In this document: piece after piece, positions 7,501-14,119 of the stretch
How positions within the stretch are numbered: position 1 is the first letter of the stretch
Layout: every line of letters begins with the position of its first letter
NCBI GenBank assembly: GCA_017619935.1
Contig: JAFZRJ010000032.1
Span: 1-38,895, forward strand
Length of the DNA: 38,895 nucleotides
Source: Muribaculaceae bacterium
GTDB lineage: Bacteria > Bacteroidota > Bacteroidia > Bacteroidales > Muribaculaceae
Direction: 5' to 3'
The notes under the pieces: generated by a model
The model's input: the letters and a program-made list of their open reading frames with translations, nothing else
Told to the model about the DNA's origin: nothing
The model's database searches: none
Program-made: the position numbers and the translations under genes

Positions 7501-10500
7501 ACGGCGCAGGACTGCTACCTGCAAAGCGCGTTGCGCAAGCGCGTGGGCAGCAAGTTCAAGCAGGACGAGCGAGTGCGTGTGAGCTTCGTGATTCAGCGCA
7601 CTGATGAGCGCCGCTTTATGATGATGTACCTTGACGGCATCCTGAGCGGCGTGGAGCAATATGACACAAGCGACTACTTCGTGCAGAACACGCCGGTGGG
7701 CATAACGCTGGGCAACGTCCTGTGCGAGCTCGACGTGTGGAATGTGCGCGTGTATGACACCTCGCTGAGCATGCGCCAGATGGTGAACAACTTCATCGCG
7801 GATATGGACGATACGGAGGTGATGTTCGCGAAGCTGGAGGCCAATGATGTGCTGAATGACGACAACGCCGACGCGGTGGACTATGACAAGGCTGTGCAGA
7901 TGATACCGTGCATCACGTTCATCGGCACGCTGCCGACGTACAAGGGCGACAAGAAAAAAGACACTAAGATCATCTTCGAGGACCGTCAGCACCCTGAATA
8001 CTCGTTCACCTGCGGCAAGGCACAGACGGACGTGCAGGGCACAAGCTCGCAGTACTACCCTCGCAAGAACTGGAAATTGAAGTTCCTCGAGGATATACAG
8101 ATGACGCAAAGCGGCGCGACGCAGAAGAAATATGCCTTGCGCGGTGTGGACGGCCAAGGCAATGCGGTGGCGCAGAAAGCGGTGAAGACATTCTGCCTGA
8201 AGGCGGATTTCGCGGAGTCGTCGGGCTCGCACAACACCGGCGCGGCGAACTTCATCAACGAGGTGCTGACGGGTGCGGGCATCCTCACGCCTCCGCAGCG
8301 TGTGGACGCAACGGTGCGCACGACGGTGTACGGTTTTCCGGTGCTGATGTTCCATCAGGAAACGGAGAACAGCCCCCGCACGTTTATCGGCAAGTACAAC
8401 TTCAACAACGACAAAAGTACGCAGGACACGTTCGGCTTCGAGAAAATCGCGGACTACAACGGTGCTATGGTGAACCGTGGCGACTGGCTGCTGTGGAACG
8501 GCACGCTGGCCTCGCTGCAGGGCGACTCCGACGCATTCGAGGCCTCGGAGGACGGCGAACTGATGTATCTCATCAACGACCCCGCCGACACGTCGCACTA
8601 CCGCCACTTGGCCGAGTGGAACGATGGCAGCGGAGCCTGGGTGGACAAAGGCGAGCTGTGGCTGTGGGACTATGCGAGCCGCACATGGAAGAACCGTGCC
8701 GGCGCGAGCATCACGGTGGCCAACGGCCTGACGGAGGCGCGTGGCGGCAAGCTGATTGAGAATAACGTGGAGTGCTGGGAGTTCCTGAACAACGCCCACC
8801 CGATGTGCCTGTTCCACAGCTCGGACTGGATCGGCACAGTGACGGGCGACTCAATCCCGAGCTGGTTTGACAGAGACCGTCTGCCAAACGACGGCGGCAC
8901 AATACATGCTCCTTACTGGGCGACGGCGTTCGAACCTCGCTATCCGGACAGCGATGACCTGAACGCGGCCTACGGCGCGGGCAAGATCCCAACCCAGCTG
9001 CGTGGAGTGGTGGACTGGCTGGTGAACCTTGACATCAGCGACGAGAATCTGAGCGCGTCACAGCTGGCCGACCGCAAGGCGGCATTCCTCGCCGGTTACC
9101 AGAGCTATTTCCACAAGGACATGATGCTGGCTTACGACAATATCCGCGAGGTGCTGATAGCCAGCGACCAAGGCGCGAAAAACATGATGTGGGTGATGTT
9201 CGACGGATTGTGTTATCCTATCTTCTACGATAACGACACGCTGTGGACGCTGAACAACGAGGGCCGCATACAGTTCCACCCCTATGTGGAACTCCATGAC
9301 AAGGACGCGCTGGGCAAGGACGTGTTCAACGGCGAGAGCAGCACGCTGTGGAACTTGATCGAGCAGACGCTGGAAACGGACAAATCGGCGAACTATGAGA
9401 GGTTGGTGTCGCAAGGCAACCTGACGTATGCACGCGCGCTGTACTGGTTCAACGAGCGTCAGAGCGACCGCTGGTGCGAGACAATCTACAATCAGGACAC
9501 GAAATATAAGTACCTCGACAGCTTCGGCGTGGTGGGAGGCGCGGACAACACCGCCCAGAACTACCTCGACATCGCTCAGGGCAGCCGCTCGCACCACCGC
9601 AAGTGGGTGATGAGCGAGCGTTTCGCCTATGTGAACGCCAAACGCTGCGTGGGCAGTTATCGCGAGAGCGCTGTGTACCTGCGCGCGAACACCGCGGGCG
9701 CCTCGACGGTTCCAAGCTCGGTGAGCGTGACGGTGACGGCGGCACAGGACTGGTACTTTGGCTTCCGCTTCAGCGGCAACGCCGGCTACAGTTCGCGTCT
9801 GATCAGAAAGAACGAGAGCTACACCTTCTCGGCTCCGGCGGGGAGCCAGCCCAATGACACGGAGACCTACATCTACCAGGCCGACCGCATCAAGAGTCTG
9901 GGTGACCTGAGCGCGTTGTACCCGACGAGCCTTGTGGTGGGCAACTGTCGATTGCTGGAGGAACTGATTGTGGGCAATTCGACTCAAGGATATGTGGGCA
10001 AACTGGCGAGCCTGACGCTGGGCACTCACCCGCTGCTGCGCTACATCAACGTGGTGAACTGCGCAACCTTGCAGAGTACGCTGGACGCGAGCGGATGCCG
10101 CGCGCTGGAGGAGATTGACGCGAGGGGCTCACGCATCACGTCGGTGCTGCTGCCGACGGCATGCACCATCGACACGCTGCGTCTGCCATCATCGGTGGTG
10201 CAGCTGCAGTTCGACCGTCTGCCGAACCTCACCTACGAGGGCTTGACCCTTGAAGGCTACGGCTCGATTCAGACATTGGACATTGTGGGTTGCCCGAACC
10301 TCGACGCGGTGCGCCTGCTGGGCGACATTCTCGCCACTGAAGGCAACGCACTGCAGTATGTTCGCTTGACCGACCTCGACCTGTCGGGTGACGGCAGCGC
10401 GCTGATAGCGCTGAAGGAGAAAGGCGTGCACGGAGCGGTGAACCGCACGGGAAACCCCGAGCTGTTCGGCACGTATTCGCTGACGACATACCTTGACCCG

Positions 10501-12240
10501 TCGCTGGTGGCGGAGTTGCAGGCATACTTCGAGCACCTGACTATATACAACGCGCAGTACACGGTGATAGAGTTTGACGACACACTGACCTATGACGGCA
10601 ACGTGACGAATATGGACAACGGCACGTATGACGGCAACGGCGGATTGGGCTATGTGCCGAGTGGCCACATCGTTACGCTGATGCGCCAGCTCCACGCCTA
10701 CCGTGGCGAGTTCCTGCCGTCGCGCGGTGTGATGCAGCTGAAGCAAATCAGCGATGACGACATCGAGCAACTTGTGGACGGCACGGCGAGCAACCTTGAC
10801 GACCAGAGCCTGAACGGGCACGACATCTTCGTGCGTTTCCCCCGTTACTGGTATAAGGGCGTGAACGACCATCTGAACCAGAAAAAGTACTTCTGCCTGA
10901 GCACTGAATTGAACGAGCCTCGCTCAAGCGCCCACCATGTGACGCGCCACACGCTCGGCAACCTGCTGGTGGCGGCTGACCGCAGTGTGTATATCGACGA
11001 TTTTGCCGTGGGCGACACGTTCGGCACCTCGCAGCTCGCTACGACGGAAGGCTTGAACAGCGTGTACCGCATGGACGTGACAGGCATGAAGCGAGTGCGT
11101 TGGCCGGGCATCAACAGCCAGACGGTGGGCTGCCTGTTCCTTGATGCCTCGGGCAAGGTACTGAGCAAGGTGTCGGGTTATATCGCCCACGCGCTGACGG
11201 ACTACATCCTGGGCGACTATGTGTTTGTCGCTGTTCCGTCGGGCGCGGCTAGCTTCGTGTTCACGAGCGTGCAGGGTCAGGACACGCTGGAGTGTATCGC
11301 CGTGGACAGCCTCCAGATAGAGGCGATGGAGCCGGACTGGGTGCTGCACGAGGAATGCCTGGTGGGCATGTACAAGGCGAGCCGCGACTCGCAGGGCCGC
11401 CTGCGCAGCGTGAGCGGTGTCACGCCGGTGTACGGCTCGAACACAAATGGCACGGCATCGTACTGGAACTATGACGAACAGGGCGAGCTGACGGTTGGAC
11501 AGCCTCAGACATCGGTGACGATGAACCGCTCGATGAAGGACTTGAGCAACTTGGCGAAATGCCGTGGCGCGGGCTACCAGCTGGTGGACTACGAGATGCA
11601 CAAGGACATCGCGAACTTGTGGATGGCGCTTTACGGCCGCCGAAACAGTCAGGCGATAAACGGCAGCGGCGTGAACTACGGCACGGCGACGGGCGGCTCG
11701 AACACGGCTACGGTGAGCGGTGTGACATACAAGAGCCCGATGCGTGAGAGCAGCGGCAGCCAGCGTCCTCGCTCGCTGGGCTTGGAGGACTGGGCTTGCA
11801 ACGGCCGCGAGTGGATGGACGGCGTGATGGTGAACGTGAGCAGCTTCGCCGGCTGGTACCGCAGTTTCAAGACGAACAAGCCCAACGGCGCGGCTCCGAG
11901 CGGCAGCATGGCGAATGCGGTGTGGCATGTGCTGATGCCTGACGGCACGGAGCGCGCGGTGCAGGGCGTGAGCGGCTCGACGGAGATTTGCCGTGTGCGC
12001 CACGGCCGTTATTGCGACGTGGTACCGAGCAAGCTGGTGACGAACTCAAGTTGGGACACCTACTACTGTGACCAGCAGGAGTACAATGCCAGCACCGCCC
12101 GTGCTGTTGCGCGCTCCGGCGTCAGCTTCAATGCGAGCAACGGTTTCGTGTACGTCTTCGCGAACAGCGACTCGTCGAATGCGTACAGCTACATCGGCTC
12201 GCGGCTAGCCTTCAGGGGCGAGTGCGAAATCGTTGAGTAG
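4582..12240 (+). CDS. Giant tail fibre/adhesin, DGR target protein
   Basis: A 2552-residue mosaic protein, the DGR target. An alanine/threonine-rich coiled coil (residues about 40-140) probably trimerises and attaches it to the tail. Then come several Ig-like beta segments (about 570-850), a LamG-like region (about 853-1073), a CotH-like region (about 1130-1640, with GTSSQYYPRKNWKLKF and DNDTLWTLNNE), a leucine-rich-repeat-like stretch (about 1766-1960) and a large C-terminal C-type-lectin/FGE-like fold (about 2000-2552). The final 47 residues are the variable repeat. It should bind a host surface receptor at the tail tip. Domain calls other than the variable repeat are by eye and approximate. 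GC content is much higher than in the cassette at 1-2393. Confidence 0.88.
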   Translation: MVDTTELTGLISALRAETEADSVSPERVGYVLQQIVNFLPSLDSSGLTDDVATALATARQALTSAQGATTTANAAQTAATSAQNVANAASSTANAASTLAGQCESAVAALTTLVGQLQTASETATTTANAASAAVGALHEGANQAGGMVVLDSNGKVPHGLIPDDLANVLEFSGVLNSVTVTSGRSESKSSDGDAQVFFVESLNQFVLGVRTDVAVSTVAPDFVAAPQHAPGVGAVVSTRLSDQAVAALKDMPLFNTLFTYYLDWADRELYSDAQYTPLSLKAYVCTSTDTLYYWKSAEQELASMGKDYGSQLNTLGERMTAAESAVGQRLFLNGNKVVNRVGTATSLAQFLALTDGSAYAGIKVQGVVVTLYTDDGMETWQWDGTTWSSAAAWSKFGGSGSATGNVVNVNEIAPRADGFYNRGTAANAVPEELRTGGRIITFESAAGVWQRWQFTGTLLADWADETCWVPDVRGISFNDAAAAVPDRNGIINLNYHVTVDEVLNSESSNPIANKTVTAALEQLRLGLAAGLSVDPVSNQLSLLDANGEVMSSVTLPSGGGGATNPTAIELTIDSAMSATIKEGTPHLVEYTWRHYNITTNVDTQYGGRADLIVNGSTVTSVDVTQGIGSFDVSPWLSVGTNSLRVRITADDGVVAQSAYIKVTVVTLGLSSSYSLSTVTEAGTPIPFRFVVTGSGAKVVNFELDGAALPTETVTTSGGTSIKSIPTTGLSHGAHSLEVWAEREIADGVMLESNHLYFDLMITQQGTTDVIVATEYDGGTIEQYQTLIIPFAVYDPLHTTCEVEVTLDGILLTSMEVDRTRQTLSWRSKEAGSYTFVISAGGTSRTIEVTVTAAAHQVTAETAGLALWLSSSGRSNAATNRADWSFTPEGGEALSAVFHDVGWDAQSGWLPDEHGLVSLHLAGGARCEIPLNLFASDCKLEGKTIEVEFKASKCYDESAVLISCLSDGVGFAITAQDCYLQSALRKRVGSKFKQDERVRVSFVIQRTDERRFMMMYLDGILSGVEQYDTSDYFVQNTPVGITLGNVLCELDVWNVRVYDTSLSMRQMVNNFIADMDDTEVMFAKLEANDVLNDDNADAVDYDKAVQMIPCITFIGTLPTYKGDKKKDTKIIFEDRQHPEYSFTCGKAQTDVQGTSSQYYPRKNWKLKFLEDIQMTQSGATQKKYALRGVDGQGNAVAQKAVKTFCLKADFAESSGSHNTGAANFINEVLTGAGILTPPQRVDATVRTTVYGFPVLMFHQETENSPRTFIGKYNFNNDKSTQDTFGFEKIADYNGAMVNRGDWLLWNGTLASLQGDSDAFEASEDGELMYLINDPADTSHYRHLAEWNDGSGAWVDKGELWLWDYASRTWKNRAGASITVANGLTEARGGKLIENNVECWEFLNNAHPMCLFHSSDWIGTVTGDSIPSWFDRDRLPNDGGTIHAPYWATAFEPRYPDSDDLNAAYGAGKIPTQLRGVVDWLVNLDISDENLSASQLADRKAAFLAGYQSYFHKDMMLAYDNIREVLIASDQGAKNMMWVMFDGLCYPIFYDNDTLWTLNNEGRIQFHPYVELHDKDALGKDVFNGESSTLWNLIEQTLETDKSANYERLVSQGNLTYARALYWFNERQSDRWCETIYNQDTKYKYLDSFGVVGGADNTAQNYLDIAQGSRSHHRKWVMSERFAYVNAKRCVGSYRESAVYLRANTAGASTVPSSVSVTVTAAQDWYFGFRFSGNAGYSSRLIRKNESYTFSAPAGSQPNDTETYIYQADRIKSLGDLSALYPTSLVVGNCRLLEELIVGNSTQGYVGKLASLTLGTHPLLRYINVVNCATLQSTLDASGCRALEEIDARGSRITSVLLPTACTIDTLRLPSSVVQLQFDRLPNLTYEGLTLEGYGSIQTLDIVGCPNLDAVRLLGDILATEGNALQYVRLTDLDLSGDGSALIALKEKGVHGAVNRTGNPELFGTYSLTTYLDPSLVAELQAYFEHLTIYNAQYTVIEFDDTLTYDGNVTNMDNGTYDGNGGLGYVPSGHIVTLMRQLHAYRGEFLPSRGVMQLKQISDDDIEQLVDGTASNLDDQSLNGHDIFVRFPRYWYKGVNDHLNQKKYFCLSTELNEPRSSAHHVTRHTLGNLLVAADRSVYIDDFAVGDTFGTSQLATTEGLNSVYRMDVTGMKRVRWPGINSQTVGCLFLDASGKVLSKVSGYIAHALTDYILGDYVFVAVPSGAASFVFTSVQGQDTLECIAVDSLQIEAMEPDWVLHEECLVGMYKASRDSQGRLRSVSGVTPVYGSNTNGTASYWNYDEQGELTVGQPQTSVTMNRSMKDLSNLAKCRGAGYQLVDYEMHKDIANLWMALYGRRNSQAINGSGVNYGTATGGSNTATVSGVTYKSPMRESSGSQRPRSLGLEDWACNGREWMDGVMVNVSSFAGWYRSFKTNKPNGAAPSGSMANAVWHVLMPDGTERAVQGVSGSTEICRVRHGRYCDVVPSKLVTNSSWDTYYCDQQEYNASTARAVARSGVSFNASNGFVYVFANSDSSNAYSYIGSRLAFRGECEIVE
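12097..12217 (+). repeat. DGR variable repeat (VR)
   Basis: 121 bp at the 3' end of the fibre gene align without gaps to the template repeat 278 bp downstream. All 16 differences fall at template adenines (8 A>T, 7 A>G, 1 A>C); the other 86 positions are identical. Changed residues are 2514-2516, 2519, 2526, 2529, 2535-2537 and possibly 2543-2545. They sit in AAC-derived codons, which can give 15 amino acids and never a stop. The first 24 bp and an ATCGGCTCGCGGCTA block (12193-12207) are invariant; the latter is the best candidate for the initiation-of-homology element. Confidence 0.96.
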
Positions 12241-12251
12241 CTTGCGCAAGC
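12240..12251. repeat. 12-bp palindrome just after the fibre stop
   Basis: GCTTGCGCAAGC is a perfect palindrome starting at the last base of the TAG stop. It lies between the variable repeat and the terminator hairpin and could form part of a cruciform recognised during retrohoming, by analogy with the BPP-1 DGR. Confidence 0.4.
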
Positions 12252-12256
12252 GTCGC

Positions 12257-12302
12257 AAAACGATAGTGGGAGAGCCCGCAAGGGCTGCTCCCACTCGTTT
12301 TT
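12257..12302 (+). terminator. Terminator / possible DGR cruciform with GCAA tetraloop
   Basis: A long hairpin: AAAACG pairs with CGTTTT, AGTGGGAG with CTCCCACT and GCCC with GGGC, closing on a GCAA (GNRA) loop, and a T-run follows. It ends the fibre transcript, keeping template and RT on a separate unit. In BPP-1 a stem-loop with a GNRA loop downstream of the VR aids target recognition, so a second role is possible. Another hairpin, ACCCCGC/GCGGGGT, follows at 12303-12319. Confidence 0.75.
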
Positions 12303-12337
12303 ACCCCGCGCAGCGGGGTCGATTTAGAAAAATTTCG

Positions 12338-12345
12338 TAATTTTG
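12338..12345 (+). promoter_or_regulatory. -7 box for template RNA and RT
   Basis: TAATTTTG matches the Bacteroidota -7 consensus TAnnTTTG. No clear TTTG lies 19-21 bp upstream, where the second hairpin sits. Transcription from here would begin near 12351, about 24 bases before the template repeat, and continue into the RT gene. Confidence 0.5.
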
Positions 12346-12350
12346 TCGCC

Positions 12351-12697
12351 TGTTAGGCGGAAGTTCCCATGGGGGCCCGTGCTGTTGCGCGCTCCGGCAA
12401 CAACAACAATGCGAACAACGGTTTCGTGTACGTCAACGCGAACAACGACTCGTCGAATGCGAACAACAACATCGGCTCGCGGCTAACAATCAAGGCACAC
12501 TGCCCCCATGTTCGGCATGGGTCGGCGGTTTTCATCGCAACACCTGCGCCGCCAACGTGTTTGGCAAGGCAAGGAGCGAGGGAACGGAGCCTCGGCAAAC
12601 CTCACTGTTGAGTTAGGCCGGAACAAAAGAATGTGGCTTGTGGTGGCTGGTAACCGCCAACGGTGAACGTCATGAAGCCACAGTGTCCTGAAGGCTG
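12351..12697 (+). ncRNA. Template-repeat RNA with structured spacer
   Basis: This gap between fibre and RT holds no protein gene. The inferred RNA carries the template repeat, then a 202-nt spacer rich in stems: CCCATG/CATGGG around TTCGG (12505-12521), GGCGG/CCGCC, GTTTG/CAAAC and a GTGGCT/AGCCAC long-range pair. In the BPP-1 DGR the spacer downstream of the template binds RT and primes cDNA synthesis. The same role here is inferred from position and structure. Confidence 0.5.
12375..12495 (+). repeat. DGR template repeat (TR)
   Basis: The invariant donor copy of the variable repeat, in the same orientation and 278 bp downstream. It holds 35 adenines, mostly in 11 AAC and 2 AAT codons when read in the fibre frame, so it is tuned for NNC diversification. 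Homology stops cleanly at 12495 (next bases GCA.. versus GCG..); the unambiguous core is 12375-12485, where 12 of 30 adenines and 0 of 81 other bases differ. The short open frame over it is not a gene. Confidence 0.96.
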
Positions 12698-14011
12698 ATG
12701 AAAAGACATGGCAACTTGATTGCCCGCATCGTGGAACAGGGCAACATGGAACAGAGCTTTGATGACGTAATCGGCAACCTCACCAATGACCGCCGAAAGG
12801 CGGAGTTCAAGCAGCGAAAGGCAGAAGTGGTGGCAAGGTTGCAGACTTCCATTGCCGACGGATCCTTCAGAATCACGCAGTATAACAACCTGCTGGTGAC
12901 CGACGGACCGAAGGTGCGCACGGTGCAGGCACCGCCCATCGTGGAGCGCGTGGGATGCCACGCCATCATGAACATCGTGGATGATGTGCTGTACCGCTCG
13001 GTGGTACCGTCGAGCGCGGCATCAATCAGAGGGCGAGGAATGCACTACCTGTTCAAGATGATGCAGCGTGACATCAGATGCGACACGGAAGGCACGAGCT
13101 ACTTCTACAAATGCGACATCAAAAAGTTTTACGAGAGTATTGACCAGGATGTGATGATGGACATCATTCACCGGCACATCAAGGATAATGTCCTGCTGCC
13201 CATGCTGGAGAACTTCGTCAGACTGATGCCTCATGGGTTGGCCATAGGGCTACGCTCGTCGCAATGCTTCGGCAACATCCTGCTATCGCCTGTTGACCAC
13301 TTCATGAAGGAGGTGGTCAAAGTGCGCTATTATTACCGCTATTGTGATGACATCGTGATGCTCGCAGGCGACAAGTCCACGCTGTGGCACTGGCGCGACC
13401 TGCTGCATGACCAACTCGAGACTTTACACCTGACCGTAAAAGAGAACGAGACGCTGCGGCCCCTTGCCGACGGCCTCGACTTTCTGGGATATGTCAACTA
13501 TGGCACGCACGCCCTGTTGCGAAAACGCATCAAACAGAGGTTCGCGAGGCACATGGCAGATGTCAAGAGCCGCAAACGTCGCATCGCGCTAATGGGCGCA
13601 TTCAAAGGAATGGCGGTACACGCTGACTGCAATCATCTCTATAAATCAATAACTCATAAAGAAATGAAACGATTCAGCGAACTGGGCATATCATTTGTGC
13701 CCGCAGATGGCAAGAAGCGCTTCCCCGGAAAAGTGATGCGCCTCGGTGCCATAGTGAACAAAGAGATCGAACTGCATGACTTCGAGACAGGACTGAGCAC
13801 GTCCTATGGCAGCGACCGCTATGTGGTCAGCTTCCGCGACCCGCAGACCGGCGAATGGGGCAAGTTCTTCACCACCTCGGAGGAAATGCAGAACATCCTC
13901 GACCAAATCGCCATGCAGGAGGATGAGAGCGGCGAGAAGATTTTCCCGATTCTCACCACCATCGTGAGCGAGGTGTTTGACGGCAACAAAGTGAAGTACC
14001 GCTTCACTTGA
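12698..14011 (+). CDS. DGR reverse transcriptase
   Basis: A 437-residue reverse transcriptase that copies the template RNA into adenine-mutagenised cDNA. Palm motifs are visible: CDIKKFY (139-145, catalytic D140), the DGR-type motif-4 variant AIGLRSSQCFGN (182-193), the active-site box YCDD (215-218) and GLDFLGY (259-265). A C-terminal extension of about 100 residues (about 330-437) is beta-rich (RYVVSFRDPQTGEWGKFF) and is not part of the usual RT core. No accessory avd-like gene is found nearby. The ATG at 12698 has no Shine-Dalgarno site. The gene is downstream of, and probably cotranscribed with, the template repeat. Confidence 0.96.
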   Translation: MKRHGNLIARIVEQGNMEQSFDDVIGNLTNDRRKAEFKQRKAEVVARLQTSIADGSFRITQYNNLLVTDGPKVRTVQAPPIVERVGCHAIMNIVDDVLYRSVVPSSAASIRGRGMHYLFKMMQRDIRCDTEGTSYFYKCDIKKFYESIDQDVMMDIIHRHIKDNVLLPMLENFVRLMPHGLAIGLRSSQCFGNILLSPVDHFMKEVVKVRYYYRYCDDIVMLAGDKSTLWHWRDLLHDQLETLHLTVKENETLRPLADGLDFLGYVNYGTHALLRKRIKQRFARHMADVKSRKRRIALMGAFKGMAVHADCNHLYKSITHKEMKRFSELGISFVPADGKKRFPGKVMRLGAIVNKEIELHDFETGLSTSYGSDRYVVSFRDPQTGEWGKFFTTSEEMQNILDQIAMQEDESGEKIFPILTTIVSEVFDGNKVKYRFT

Positions 14012-14021
14012 AAATCCCTGT

Positions 14022-14069
14022 AAAGACAGAAACGTCGGGCTTCAAAATAGCTCGGCGTTTTGTCTTTTT
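14022..14069 (+). terminator. Intrinsic terminator after RT
   Basis: AAAGACA-G-AAACG (14022-14034) pairs with CGTTTTGTCTTT (14056-14067), with one bulged base; an inner CGGGCT/AGCTCG stem is possible, and T's follow. It ends the template/RT transcript. Confidence 0.75.
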
Positions 14070-14079
14070 ATGTCTTGAT

Positions 14080-14104
14080 CCTTGTCACTAACTTTGTCAC
14101 AAAA
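14080..14104 (+). promoter_or_regulatory. Phage promoter element, copy 2 (tape measure)
   Basis: CCTTGTC-ACTAA-CTTTGTCACAAAA carries the -7 box TAACTTTG (14089-14096) and is identical at 23 of 25 bases to the element before the fibre gene. CCTTGTCA (14080-14087) and TGACAAGG (14108-14115) form an exact 8-bp inverted repeat around it, a possible operator. Confidence 0.65.
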
Positions 14105-14119
14105 TAATGACAAGGTAAT

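Noticed and set aside
6607-8817. 736-residue minus-strand open frame inside the fibre gene
   Set aside because: Same antisense artefact; no domain, no ribosome binding site, wholly within the fibre gene.
12369-12611. 80-residue open frame over the template repeat
   Set aside because: It is the template read in the fibre frame, asparagine-rich because of the AAC codons; it is donor sequence, not a gene.
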